Part shown: in pieces, positions 9,221 through 17,003 of the stretch
How the letters are laid out: each line of letters opens with the position of its first letter
Numbering within the stretch: the stretch's first letter is position 1
Assembly: GCA_951801955.1 (NCBI GenBank)
Contig: CATOOV010000001.1
Span: 62,001 to 126,000 of the forward strand
Direction: 5' to 3'
Source: an uncultured Lachnospiraceae bacterium
GTDB lineage: Bacteria; Bacillota; Clostridia; Lachnospirales; Lachnospiraceae
Length of the DNA stretch: 64,000 nt
The notes under the pieces: generated by a model
Told to the model about the DNA's origin: nothing
Seen by the model: only the letters and a program-made list of their open reading frames with translations
Databases searched by the model: none
Translations under genes and position numbers: made by a program

Positions 9221-10921
9221 ATGGCAAGAACGGTCGGGATTGGACATCAGGATTTTGAAAGAGTAAGGGTAAAAAACAATTTTTATATAGATAAAACAGA
9301 TTTTATCAGGGAATGGTGGGAAGCGGATGATGAAGTGACATTAATTACCCGCCCAAGAAGATTTGGCAAGACATTGACCATGAGCATGGTAGAGAAGTTT
9401 TTTTCTATTGATTATGCTGGACGCGGGGAATTGTTTCAAGGCTTATCCATTTGGCAAACTGAATCATACAGGAATCTGCAGGGCAGTTATCCAGTGATTT
9501 TTCTAAGTTTTGCGAATGTAAAAGAAACATCCTTTCCAGAGGCAAAGAAAAAGATTTGTTATATCCTTGAGACGTTATACAACCAATACGATTTTTTGTT
9601 AGATGGGGATTTACTCAATGACAAAGAAAAGAAATTTTTCCATAGCGTTTCGGCAGGGATGGAGGATTATATTGCAACTTCGGCTTTGGGAACTTTATCT
9701 GAGTATCTGTGCCGTTACTATGGGAAAAAAGTGATTATCCTATTAGATGAATACGATACACCCATGCAGGAAGCCTATGTCAATGGATTTTGGGATGAGC
9801 TGGTATCTTTTACCAGGAGTATGTTTAACGCTGCCTTTAAGACAAACCCCTATCTGGAACGAGCCATTATGACAGGCATTACAAGGGTCAGCAAAGAGTC
9901 TATTTTTTCAGATTTGAACCATCTTGAGGTGGTTACAACTACTTCGGAAAAATATGCAGAGTGTTTTGGGTTTACAGAGGAAGAAGTATTTGCATCTTTG
10001 GATGAATATGGTCTTTCAGAGCGGAAAGAGGAAGTAAAAAGCTGGTATGATGGATTTACCTTTGGGAGCAAGACAGACATTTATAACCCGTGGTCGATTA
10101 TCAATTATCTGGATAAGAAGAAAATCGGGGTATATTGGGCTAACACGAGTTCCAATGGTCTTGTAGGGAAATTGCTCCAGGAGGGAAGTAAAGATATAAA
10201 ACAGAGCTTTGAAACTTTGATGCAGGGCGGGAGCCTGCAGATGGAACTGGATGAACAGATTGTATACAACCAGTTATCCCAAAAAAGAAATGCTGTGTGG
10301 AGCCTGCTGCTTGCCAGCGGGTATTTAAAAGTGTCAGGGATAGAGTATATAGAGCGTACCGGAGGATGGCGGCACAGCCTGGTATTGACAAACAGGGAAG
10401 TGAAGATTATGTTTGAGCATATGATTCGGAACTGGTTTGGAGACTATGAAGAGCCATATAATGATTTTATTAAATCCCTTCTTCTTGGAGACTTAGATGC
10501 GATGAATGATTATATGAATGAAGTGGCATTAGCCACGTTCAGCTATTTTGATACAGGGAAGAACCCATCCAAAGAAGAGCCGGAACGGTTTTACCACGGA
10601 TTTGTGCTAGGGCTGATGGTAGATTTGAATGACCGGTATGTGCTGACATCCAACCGTGAGAGTGGTTTTGGCAGGTATGATGTGATGTTAGAGCCAAGGA
10701 ATCCTGGAGATGACGCAATGATTTTAGAATTTAAAGTGTTTCAGCCAAAAAAAGAAAAGGATTTACAAGATACGGTAAAAGCAGCATTGCAGCAGATTAA
10801 TGCCAAAAAATATGAGGCATCCCTGATAGAAAAAGGAATCCCCAAAGAGAAAATCCGAACATACGGTTTTGCCTTCCAGGGAAAGCAGGTTCTGATCGGG
10901 GATGGAACTGTTGTGGATTGA
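9221..10921 (+). CDS. AAA-ATPase-like / PD-(D/E)XK nuclease protein (DUF1703), copy 2
   Basis: A 566-residue protein, exactly the same length as the copy at 7418. The start at 9221 is chosen because it aligns with copy 1 (MARTVGIGHQDF versus MARIVAIGHQDF) and follows AAGGAGAGG; a TTG 24 bp upstream is less likely. Walker A, Walker B and the nuclease E-F-K are intact. The N-terminal 180 residues diverge at scattered positions, including the surface-like QTESYRNLQGSYPV region. The rest is the same sequence as copy 1, and the last codons diverge again (DGTVVD versus DRTVIV). The pattern suggests an old duplication followed by recent gene conversion of the 3' part. Confidence 0.9.
   Translation: MARTVGIGHQDFERVRVKNNFYIDKTDFIREWWEADDEVTLITRPRRFGKTLTMSMVEKFFSIDYAGRGELFQGLSIWQTESYRNLQGSYPVIFLSFANVKETSFPEAKKKICYILETLYNQYDFLLDGDLLNDKEKKFFHSVSAGMEDYIATSALGTLSEYLCRYYGKKVIILLDEYDTPMQEAYVNGFWDELVSFTRSMFNAAFKTNPYLERAIMTGITRVSKESIFSDLNHLEVVTTTSEKYAECFGFTEEEVFASLDEYGLSERKEEVKSWYDGFTFGSKTDIYNPWSIINYLDKKKIGVYWANTSSNGLVGKLLQEGSKDIKQSFETLMQGGSLQMELDEQIVYNQLSQKRNAVWSLLLASGYLKVSGIEYIERTGGWRHSLVLTNREVKIMFEHMIRNWFGDYEEPYNDFIKSLLLGDLDAMNDYMNEVALATFSYFDTGKNPSKEEPERFYHGFVLGLMVDLNDRYVLTSNRESGFGRYDVMLEPRNPGDDAMILEFKVFQPKKEKDLQDTVKAALQQINAKKYEASLIEKGIPKEKIRTYGFAFQGKQVLIGDGTVVD
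9761..10893 (+). repeat. 1.13-kb direct repeat, unit B
   Basis: Partner of 7958-9090. It encodes residues from about 181 to about 557 of the second AAA-nuclease protein. Recombination between the units would delete 1.8 kb and leave one chimeric gene. Confidence 0.9.
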
Positions 10922-11038
10922 TCTCTATAAGAATCATAATCAGAGAATTTATTTTATTAGATGGATATATTGTGCCTGGGATTACAGCGGGTTATGCCAT
11001 CCGCAATACATTAGTATATCATAGGGAAGGCGGCTATT

Positions 11039-11482
11039 ATGAGCAACACAGCTTATGACGAGGTTTATTTTGACAGCATGATACAAAAGACAAGATATTT
11101 GTTTAAATTAATTGCGAGGAATACCGAAAATCCATTTCAAGTTATCACAGAATATATGTGCTGTACTTATCGAAGTTATATGGATATGGGAAACCCTCTT
11201 TATTTGAACAAAACGCCCAAACAGATTTTGGGGAGTATGGGAATGCCAGTAGAAATAAAATTTGAAATCAGCGAAAAGTATGATGAATTTATTTTAGAGT
11301 GGATGGCAGACGTATACACATATCTTCAATGGAAATATAATCTTCCATCTGAAAAAATTGTGCAGAAAATAGAGCCAGAAAATCTCTATCAGAAATATTC
11401 TCCTTTACATGAGGCATCCTTGTCAAACTGTGCGGAAAAATTAAGGAAGATTTATCTCATCGGAGAAGAAACCTATTTCTAA
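11039..11482 (+). CDS. Hypothetical protein, 147 residues
   Basis: The protein is mostly helical, with aromatic-rich segments (CCTYRSYMDMGNPLYLN and a WMADVYTYLQWKYNLPS segment near 100-120), and no known motif. The second segment resembles small proteins annotated as unknown on Lachnospiraceae accessory DNA, but I cannot name a family. A weak ribosome site (GGGAAGG) precedes the ATG. It follows the AAA-nuclease twins by 117 bp and precedes a 50-residue small gene, so the three could share a transcript. The upstream gap also has an open frame without a good start. Confidence 0.6.
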   Translation: MSNTAYDEVYFDSMIQKTRYLFKLIARNTENPFQVITEYMCCTYRSYMDMGNPLYLNKTPKQILGSMGMPVEIKFEISEKYDEFILEWMADVYTYLQWKYNLPSEKIVQKIEPENLYQKYSPLHEASLSNCAEKLRKIYLIGEETYF

Positions 11483-11546
11483 AAGTAGTGAGTAAAACAA
11501 CCACAGCGGCAAATACTGTATATGAAGATCGTTAGGAGGGATTGAT

Positions 11547-11699
11547 ATGACTGAAAAAGGTATTTTAAGCGAGAAATTAGAAGATAACAAAGCTGCCGCT
11601 GAATGGGGGATTAAACAGGCAGAATTGATTAAGAAAAGTGAAGAAATAACGCAAAGACTATTGGAAAAATATAAATCGATTATATTATCACGTGAATAA
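11547..11699 (+). CDS. Small hypothetical protein, 50 residues
   Basis: An ATG follows a strong ribosome site (TTAGGAGGG, spacing 6). The product is charged and helical: MTEKGILSEKLEDNKAA, then a Glu/Lys-rich helix ending LLEKYKSIILSRE. The composition suggests one amphipathic helix or coiled coil. It lies 64 bp after the 147-residue hypothetical gene and 55 bp before the next promoter. No family recognised. A small partner protein or antitoxin-like role would be a guess. Confidence 0.55.
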   Translation: MTEKGILSEKLEDNKAAAEWGIKQAELIKKSEEITQRLLEKYKSIILSRE

Positions 11700-11754
11700 T
11701 AAGGAAGATTATTTACTTGTATGAGAAGATTTTTTCTATTCTGTAAACGGTTTG

Positions 11755-11763
11755 TGGTATAAT
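11755..11763 (+). promoter_or_regulatory. Extended -10 promoter of the phosphoesterase gene
   Basis: The sequence TGG then TATAAT (11758-11763) is a perfect extended -10 element 41 bp before the phosphoesterase start. There is no clear -35, which is usual for extended -10 promoters. Confidence 0.55.
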
Positions 11764-11803
11764 AAAGGTGTCTGTTTTGCGGACACCCAGAAAGGATAAG
11801 AAG

Positions 11804-12532
11804 ATGATATTTATTACAGGTGACACACATGGGAACTTTAAGCGTGTTGAAGCATTTTGCAGGCGTTTTGAGACTTCACATGATGATATACTTATTATTT
11901 TAGGGGATGCAGGGATCAATTTCAGTGGGGAAATATATGACAGCCTGAAAAAACGGCTGCTGGAGTCCCTTCCAATCACGATATTTGCCATTCATGGAAA
12001 CCATGAACAGCGCCCCTATACAATAGACAGCTATAAAGAAAAGCTGTGGCATGGCGGAACAGTATTTTATGAAGAAGCATATCCCAGTATTCTGTTTGCA
12101 AAGGACGGAGAGATATTTGAGCTGAACGGAAAGCAGACGGTTGTAACGGGCGGTGCATACAGCATTGATAAGGCAATCCGCATTGCATATGGATGGGGCT
12201 GGTGGGAGGACGAACAGCCTTCGGAGGAGATCAAGGCATATGTGGAGCGACAGCTTGAAAGACACGATTGGAAGGTAGATGTGGTATTAAGCCATACAAC
12301 ACCGCTTAAATACGAGCCTGTTGAAGTTTTTATGTCAGGTGTAGATCAGAGTAGGGTTGATAAGTCCACGGAAATCTGGCTGGATGGGATCGAAGACAGG
12401 CTAGAATATAAGAAGTGGTACTGTGGACATTATCATACAGAAAAAAAGATTGATAAACTGGAAATCATGTTTGAAAACTTTGATGAGTTCTGCTCATGTG
12501 TGAGAACTTGCTATGGAAAGAAGTCTAATTAA
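11804..12532 (+). CDS. Metallophosphoesterase
   Basis: A 242-residue calcineurin-like phosphoesterase. The metal-binding motifs are visible in order: GDTHG (residues 6-10), GDAG (about 40), GNHE (about 66), then two later His motifs (VVLSHTTP near 165 and CGHYHTEKK near 207). It hydrolyses phosphomono- or diesters; the substrate cannot be told. I prefer the ATG at 11804 with AAAGGA upstream over an earlier GTG, because the family begins directly with MIFITGDTHG. It carries its own promoter. Related phosphoesterases occur often as accessory genes of mobile elements in Clostridia. Confidence 0.88.
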   Translation: MIFITGDTHGNFKRVEAFCRRFETSHDDILIILGDAGINFSGEIYDSLKKRLLESLPITIFAIHGNHEQRPYTIDSYKEKLWHGGTVFYEEAYPSILFAKDGEIFELNGKQTVVTGGAYSIDKAIRIAYGWGWWEDEQPSEEIKAYVERQLERHDWKVDVVLSHTTPLKYEPVEVFMSGVDQSRVDKSTEIWLDGIEDRLEYKKWYCGHYHTEKKIDKLEIMFENFDEFCSCVRTCYGKKSN

Positions 12533-12665
12533 GGATGTAGAAATTAAAGTTTTGCTAAAAAAATCACTGACGGACAAAATTAATGATAGGGAAGTATGTA
12601 TGAAAGGTATTGATGCAAGTTATCATTACGAGGGATATCATGTTTTTAAGACAGAAGATTTATAG
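12513..12665 (+). CDS. Possible 50-residue small ORF overlapping the phosphoesterase end
   Basis: An ATG frame overlaps the last 20 bases of the phosphoesterase gene and ends with SYHYEGYHVFKTEDL. There is no ribosome site, so translation would need coupling. It could equally be the remnant of a larger gene. The interval 12533-12775 holds nothing else I recognise. Confidence 0.25.
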   Translation: MERSLIKDVEIKVLLKKSLTDKINDREVCMKGIDASYHYEGYHVFKTEDL

Positions 12666-12775
12666 ATGAGGAATATTAGAAATAATGTAACTATTCATGG
12701 AGAGCATAAGATACTTGTAAAAAGCATAGATTTTGATATAATTAGGAATATCAATAGGAAAGAAGGTAGCAATAT

Positions 12776-13003
12776 ATGAGTGAAAGAGAACAGGCAAAAC
12801 AGATTATTGATCAGCTTCCAGAATACAAGGTAACAAAAATTTTATATTTGTTAAAAGGCATACAAATTGATGATGAAATAGAAGATGAATTATTTTGTGA
12901 GAATTTAGCGGAAAGATATTTAAATAATCCAGAGCATGAATTAATTTCTTTTGAAGATGCTATAAAGGAAGTGGGGGTAACGATGGATGACTTACAAAAT
13001 TAG
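12776..13003 (+). CDS. Antitoxin-like protein of a RelBE-type pair (toxin truncated)
   Basis: A 75-residue protein beginning MSEREQAKQIIDQLPEYKV, with a short helical N-terminus, a DDEIEDELFCENLAERYL acidic centre and a C-terminus ending VGVTMDDLQN. This layout is familiar from small Lachnospiraceae antitoxin genes that sit directly before a RelE/ParE toxin whose start overlaps the antitoxin end. Here an overlapping ATG at 12987 opens a frame beginning MTYKISID, as such toxins do, but it runs out after 18 codons. The antitoxin is therefore probably an orphan. Family call is from recollection of gene context, not from a conserved motif. Confidence 0.6.
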   Translation: MSEREQAKQIIDQLPEYKVTKILYLLKGIQIDDEIEDELFCENLAERYLNNPEHELISFEDAIKEVGVTMDDLQN

Positions 13004-13043
13004 CATTGATAAATTGAAAATGGTTGAGAAAGGGGGATTATAG
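12987..13043 (+). pseudogene. Cut-off RelE-type toxin start
   Basis: The ATG overlaps the antitoxin gene end by 17 bp, the normal arrangement for a toxin gene. The frame reads MTYKISIDKLKMVEKGGL and stops at the first base of the recombinase GTG. The first eight residues look like a RelE start; the rest does not. The toxin body is missing, so the break point is about 13010-13020, immediately before the recombinase ribosome site. Confidence 0.5.
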
Positions 13044-14704
13044 TGAGCGAGTTGCAAAGGAAAACGAACATTTTTATTTACAGCAGGAAATCAAAATGGA
13101 CTGGCAGGGGCGAGAGTGTGGAAAATCAAATTGCCATGTGCCAGGATTACATACAATACAACATAGAAGGGGCAAAGCAGGCAGAAATTACCGTGTTTGA
13201 GGATGAAGGGTATTCTGGAAAAAATACCAACCGCCCTCAGTTCCAGAGGATGATGAAGGAAATTAAAAAAGGGAACTGCAGTTACCTTGTCTGCTATAAG
13301 CTGGACAGGTTAGGGAGAAATATTGCAGACCTAGCAAATTTAGTGGAGACGTTAAATAAGTTAAACGTCTCCTTTATTAGTATTAAGGAACGGTTTGATA
13401 CCTCAACGCCGATTGGGAAGGCAATGCTGTATTTTGCAGGGGTATTGGCACAGATGGAGCGGGAACAGATTGCAGAGCGTGTGCGGGACAATATGATTAT
13501 GCTTGCCAGGAAGGGCAGATGGCTTGGAGGGAATACGCCCCTTGGGTTTCGTGCAGAATCGGAGGAAAAAATCGTTGTCAATGGAAAGAGTAAGAAATCT
13601 TTCCGATTGGTTGTAGATGAGGAGGAGATGAAGACTGTCCAGTTTATTTTTGAGGAATATCGAAGACAGCAGTCCCTCATGGGGATTGTGCGGTATTTCT
13701 TGAATCATAATATAAAAACAAAACGGGGAAATGAGTATACGACTACGGCAATCAGGGATATTTTGACAAATCCTGTATACTGCAGGGCAGACAGGGATGC
13801 CTATCAGTATTTCTGGAATCTGGGTTGCCAGGTATGTATGGACGAAGAAGAGGCAGATGGCAAATATGGCTTGATTGCTTATGCAAAAACATCCTCATCC
13901 CAGTACAAGAATAAAGAAAACGCGCCGGAAAAATGGATTGTGGCAAAGGGAAAACATCCAGGAATCATATCTGGGAAAGAGTTTTCCAAAATCCAGGAAT
14001 ATCTTGCAAGAAACAGTTCCAAGGGGCAATCCTGGCATAAATCGCAAAACCAAGTTGCGCTTTTGTCAGGAATCTTGTATTGTTCCTGTGGGCATTTGAT
14101 GCGCCCGAAATATTATTCCTCCAAACAGGTGACAGAACAGGGGGAGCGGAAGTTTTCGTATCTCTGCCCTTATAAGGACATGACGCACGGTGAAAAATGT
14201 TCTGTGCCAAATGTACAGGGAAATATCTTAGATGAATTAGTGTGTCGGGAAGTGTTGCGTTATACAGAGGAAAATTCCAATATCCACCATATGCTGCAGG
14301 AGGCAATGAAGCGGATAGGGGAAACGAAAGAAGAGAAAGTAACCTCTGCAGACCTCTTAGAACAGGAGATACAGAAAAGGAAAAAAGAAGTACAGAACTT
14401 GATTACTACTTTGGCAAAATCGGGCGGCGACCAGGAGTTTATCAGCCAGATTGAGCAGGAAGTCCTAAAATTAAACAGGGAATGTGCAGCGTTGGAAAAG
14501 GAAAAGACACAGATGGGGAGGGAAGGCGCGGATATCCAAGGAGACAAGCAGCAACTTGTATTTTTGATGGAGCAGCTTTCTTCCTTTCAAAAGCTGTTTG
14601 ACACCTTGAGCGTGCCGGAAAAACGGGAGTATCTAAGGATGATACTGGATAAAGTTGTGTGGGATGGAGAACAGGCACATATTTTTATCTATGGCAGCCA
14701 TTGA
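13043..14704 (+). CDS. Large serine recombinase
   Basis: A 553-residue integrase/transposase of the TnpX/TndX type. Domains in order: resolvase catalytic domain (about 8-150), with the nucleophile Ser in IYSRKSKW and the AMLYFAGVLAQMEREQIAERV helix; a recombinase DNA-binding domain (about 165-280); a zinc ribbon (about 345-400; the CxC motif in LYCSCGHLMRPKYY and later Cys in LCPYKDMTHGEKCSVPN); and a coiled-coil region (about 430-520). It starts with GTG after GAAAGGGGG, sharing one base with the toxin remnant stop. It catalyses site-specific insertion and excision through a 2-bp core. Its stop is about 85 bp from the cut ABC gene, which fits the recombinase lying at the element end. Confidence 0.93.
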   Translation: MSELQRKTNIFIYSRKSKWTGRGESVENQIAMCQDYIQYNIEGAKQAEITVFEDEGYSGKNTNRPQFQRMMKEIKKGNCSYLVCYKLDRLGRNIADLANLVETLNKLNVSFISIKERFDTSTPIGKAMLYFAGVLAQMEREQIAERVRDNMIMLARKGRWLGGNTPLGFRAESEEKIVVNGKSKKSFRLVVDEEEMKTVQFIFEEYRRQQSLMGIVRYFLNHNIKTKRGNEYTTTAIRDILTNPVYCRADRDAYQYFWNLGCQVCMDEEEADGKYGLIAYAKTSSSQYKNKENAPEKWIVAKGKHPGIISGKEFSKIQEYLARNSSKGQSWHKSQNQVALLSGILYCSCGHLMRPKYYSSKQVTEQGERKFSYLCPYKDMTHGEKCSVPNVQGNILDELVCREVLRYTEENSNIHHMLQEAMKRIGETKEEKVTSADLLEQEIQKRKKEVQNLITTLAKSGGDQEFISQIEQEVLKLNRECAALEKEKTQMGREGADIQGDKQQLVFLMEQLSSFQKLFDTLSVPEKREYLRMILDKVVWDGEQAHIFIYGSH

Positions 14705-14779
14705 TGGAGCGAGGGCAGAAAAATATCGGTGGCTGCCGGAGCGTTTGGGCAGACAGCAAAACAATTTGTTTCCACAGCA

Positions 14780-14800
14780 GTACCATTGCATTGCCACATC
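14780..14800. other. Probable attachment-site junction (recombinase element / ABC ATPase gene)
   Basis: Reading the minus strand from 14930 the ABC ATPase is normal up to the Walker A codons for GPSGCG. After GGATGTGGCAA the expected Lys-Ser-Thr codons are replaced by unrelated sequence that runs into the recombinase gene. The crossover therefore lies near 14788-14793. A large serine recombinase uses a 2-bp core; candidates are the CA, TT or GC pairs inside this stretch, and the choice cannot be made without the empty site. Confidence 0.6.
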
Positions 14801-14930
14801 CGCTCGGTCCAACGATCGCCAGAAAATCACCCTTATGAACCGTAAAATTTATATTGGATAACGCTGGGGTTTCTCCCTGCATAGTATGGTAGGAATAGCC
14901 CACATGGTTGATTTCCATTAGTTTTTCCAT
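14791..14930 (-). pseudogene. 5' fragment of an ABC transporter ATPase gene, cut at Walker A
   Basis: The start at 14930 follows AAGGAGAATTTT on the minus strand. About 46 codons are intact: MEKLMEINHVGYSYHTMQ, then a typical A-loop and beta-strand region, then GDFLAIVGPSGCG. That matches SsuB/TauB-like nitrate-sulfonate-taurine importer ATPases, where the next residues would be K-S-T. Everything downstream is foreign. The rest of the gene should lie beyond the other end of the inserted element. The gene is presumably inactive in this arrangement. Confidence 0.75.
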
Positions 14931-15094
14931 AAAATTCTCCTTATGTTCGCTTATCTTATTGTATGAGAAAGAGAAATAAATTGTGAGAGAGTAATGACGC
15001 CATAAGCCTGAATCAGCGTTGTAGATGTTTAATATCAAAATGGCAATCTACTTGACGAGGATATATCATTTGGTTATTATTATGATTGAAGAAG

Positions 15095-15273
15095 GTATAA
15101 AAAATATAGTTTCATAACAACCTGGCAAACAGGCTTAAATCTTTTTGTAATTCTATTTTTTGACTTATTCTTATTATGTTTTTCTTCTTACTGGACTCGG
15201 CATCACATTATGTATATTTGCTGCTATGGGACATGCCATTTATAGGACACATAGTAATAGACGTCAAAAGTAA
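15095..15273 (+). pseudogene. Decayed membrane-protein remnant
   Basis: Two hydrophobic stretches lie in different frames. The first reads SFITTWQTGLNLFVILF plus a further helix; the second reads LLTGLGITLCIFAAMGHA then IYRTHSNRRQK and a stop at 15271-15273. They look like the last two membrane helices of one integral protein split by a frameshift. The position just before the solute-binding protein and YesM/YesN pair recalls the YesL (DUF624) position in Bacillus, but similarity is not proven. The rest of 14931-15325 shows no gene. Confidence 0.3.
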
Positions 15274-15325
15274 AGGATTGCAGCAGAAAAATGGATATTC
15301 CATTGGGGAAGAAAGGTGAGGTGGC

Positions 15326-16975
15326 ATGAGAAAAAAAGAGAAAAAGTATTATAACCAATATTTGATTATAGTAATGTCATTTTTTCTGTTTTTGACGGGA
15401 GGTTGTAATTACGCCATACCAGAGCAGGAAACTACACGGTTGGATTCTGTCACATTATTTTCGGATGTAGATTTTTGGGATTTGCCAGATTGGTCCCTGG
15501 AGGAGGGAACAATCAGTGCAGAGTCTTCCAAACAGACAGGATTGAAGATTGACAGCACCATTCCGCCTCAAGATGCAAAGAGGATTCTTTCCTCCCTTTT
15601 TATCAAAGAAGAACTGCCAGATTTGATTGTGTTGGAGGATGAGGATATGGCACACCAATTGGCAGCATCTGGGAAAGTATGGGATTTACAGGAGCTTTTA
15701 GAGCGTTACTGTCCAAACTCCCATTTATTGTCGCGTTTTCCAGAAGATATGAAACAAGAGTTAATACGCAGGGACGGTGCCTGGTACGCTTATCCCTCCC
15801 ATATTAATTCCTTGGACGCCAAAGAGATCTGGAAATGTGAAGGGGAATATTATGACAAAGTGGATCAATACAGCACAACATTAGCAATTATATGGAACCG
15901 CAGGCTATTAAAAGAATTTGGCTTGACAGCAGAGGATATACAGACCAAAGAGCAAGTATTTGCTGCTTTTGAGAAAGTGAAGTCAACAGATGGAAATTCC
16001 CATGGAGCAACTATAATTCCTTTGCTTTTGGATGGAAATTTGTACCAGGATTATTCCCTTACCGTTTTAAACAATTCTTTTGGAGCAGAATGTGTGGATG
16101 ACAAGGGGAATTATGTAGAACGCTGGCTGTCCCCACAAGCAAAGGAAACATTGCAGTTTGTCAATACGGCATTACGGCAGGGGTATGCCCAGGCGGAAGA
16201 TCTTATGGCAAATAATACGAAAATAAAAGCTGATATGGCAAAGGGAAATGTGTTGTGTTTTATCGGAAATACAGCAAATACGGGAATCGACCCTTCCCAG
16301 TGGATTTCCGTTGGTCCAATCCTTTCGGAATCTGGAAAAAGGCCTGTTCTGGGAAAGGACATCCGTATGGCAAAAGGCTGGCTCAATACCCTTGTATCTA
16401 AGAGCTGCAAATTTCCGCAAAAAGTGGCAAATTGGCTGGATTACATGACGAGTGACCAAGGGATGCTGGTTAATAATTATGGGTTTGAGGGTGAAGATTA
16501 TACTTGGGCACAAGATGGAACCATCCGCCTGACAGAGCAGGGAATGCAAAAAAGGGAAGATTACGCTGTGACAGGGTACAGCGCCTGGTGGAATTTCGGC
16601 AACCATGCCTGGGAGAGAAGTATTCTTCCAATTCCAGGAGAGGAGGAGGAAAGCTACCAGACCCATCAATTGGAAAGCGCGCTGGGCAGTTATCCTGACA
16701 CTTATCTCTATGATACATGCCTTTTATCCCTTCCCAACCATTATATTAATCCTGAAAATAAGATTGGAAAAATCCAAGAGGATGTTCTTGCTTTCAAGAA
16801 AAGCCAGATTGCGAAAATCATCGCCGCAAAATCAGACGAGGAATTTGAAGAAGAGTATCAATACTTTCTGTCCCACCTTAAAGAACTTGGGATTGAAAAA
16901 TTAGATCAGAAAATCAATCAGCAGGTACAAAAAAACTATAAATTTTATGGGGATTCGATAAAAAAGGTAAATTAA
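15326..16975 (+). CDS. Extracellular solute-binding lipoprotein (family 1-like)
   Basis: A 549-residue protein with a lipoprotein signal: a hydrophobic core and lipobox LTGGC with Cys27. The mature part has the features of sugar-binding proteins of the YesO/LplA kind: LFIKEELPDLIVLEDEDMAHQLAASGKVWDL-like topology near residues 90-125, a DGAWYAYPSH segment, and IIWNRRLLKEFGLT-like (here AIIWNRRLLKEFGL) near 190. It should bind an oligosaccharide outside the cell. No permease genes are next to it. Instead it precedes a YesM-type kinase by only 28 bp, so it may act as the ligand sensor of that kinase or share a distant permease. Ribosome site: AAAGGTGAGG. Confidence 0.85.
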   Translation: MRKKEKKYYNQYLIIVMSFFLFLTGGCNYAIPEQETTRLDSVTLFSDVDFWDLPDWSLEEGTISAESSKQTGLKIDSTIPPQDAKRILSSLFIKEELPDLIVLEDEDMAHQLAASGKVWDLQELLERYCPNSHLLSRFPEDMKQELIRRDGAWYAYPSHINSLDAKEIWKCEGEYYDKVDQYSTTLAIIWNRRLLKEFGLTAEDIQTKEQVFAAFEKVKSTDGNSHGATIIPLLLDGNLYQDYSLTVLNNSFGAECVDDKGNYVERWLSPQAKETLQFVNTALRQGYAQAEDLMANNTKIKADMAKGNVLCFIGNTANTGIDPSQWISVGPILSESGKRPVLGKDIRMAKGWLNTLVSKSCKFPQKVANWLDYMTSDQGMLVNNYGFEGEDYTWAQDGTIRLTEQGMQKREDYAVTGYSAWWNFGNHAWERSILPIPGEEEESYQTHQLESALGSYPDTYLYDTCLLSLPNHYINPENKIGKIQEDVLAFKKSQIAKIIAAKSDEEFEEEYQYFLSHLKELGIEKLDQKINQQVQKNYKFYGDSIKKVN

Positions 16976-17003
16976 AGGTTTGGTATGTGGGGGATTTCTG
17001 TTT

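Larger units (their letters stand above)
3076..14792. mobile_element. Right part of a putative serine-recombinase integrative element
   Basis: The right end is set by the ABC-gene junction next to the recombinase. The left limit given is only the terminator before the DUF932 operon, not an observed end: the matching remainder of the ABC gene is not in the window, so the true left end is probably upstream of base 1 or has been lost. Cargo visible: DUF932, YqaJ nuclease, Rad52-like annealase, DUF5688, twin AAA-nucleases, phosphoesterase, orphan antitoxin, recombinase. No capsid, terminase, relaxase or T4SS gene is seen in this part. Confidence 0.45.

Noticed and set aside
10923-11058. Open frame reading DGYIVPGITAGYAIRNTL between the second AAA-nuclease and the next gene
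   Set aside because: No start codon with a ribosome site, and it overlaps the following gene; at most a decayed remnant.
1-14704. Prophage as explanation for the accessory region
   Set aside because: No capsid, portal, terminase, tail or lysis gene is present; the recombination genes also occur on conjugative and mobilisable elements.
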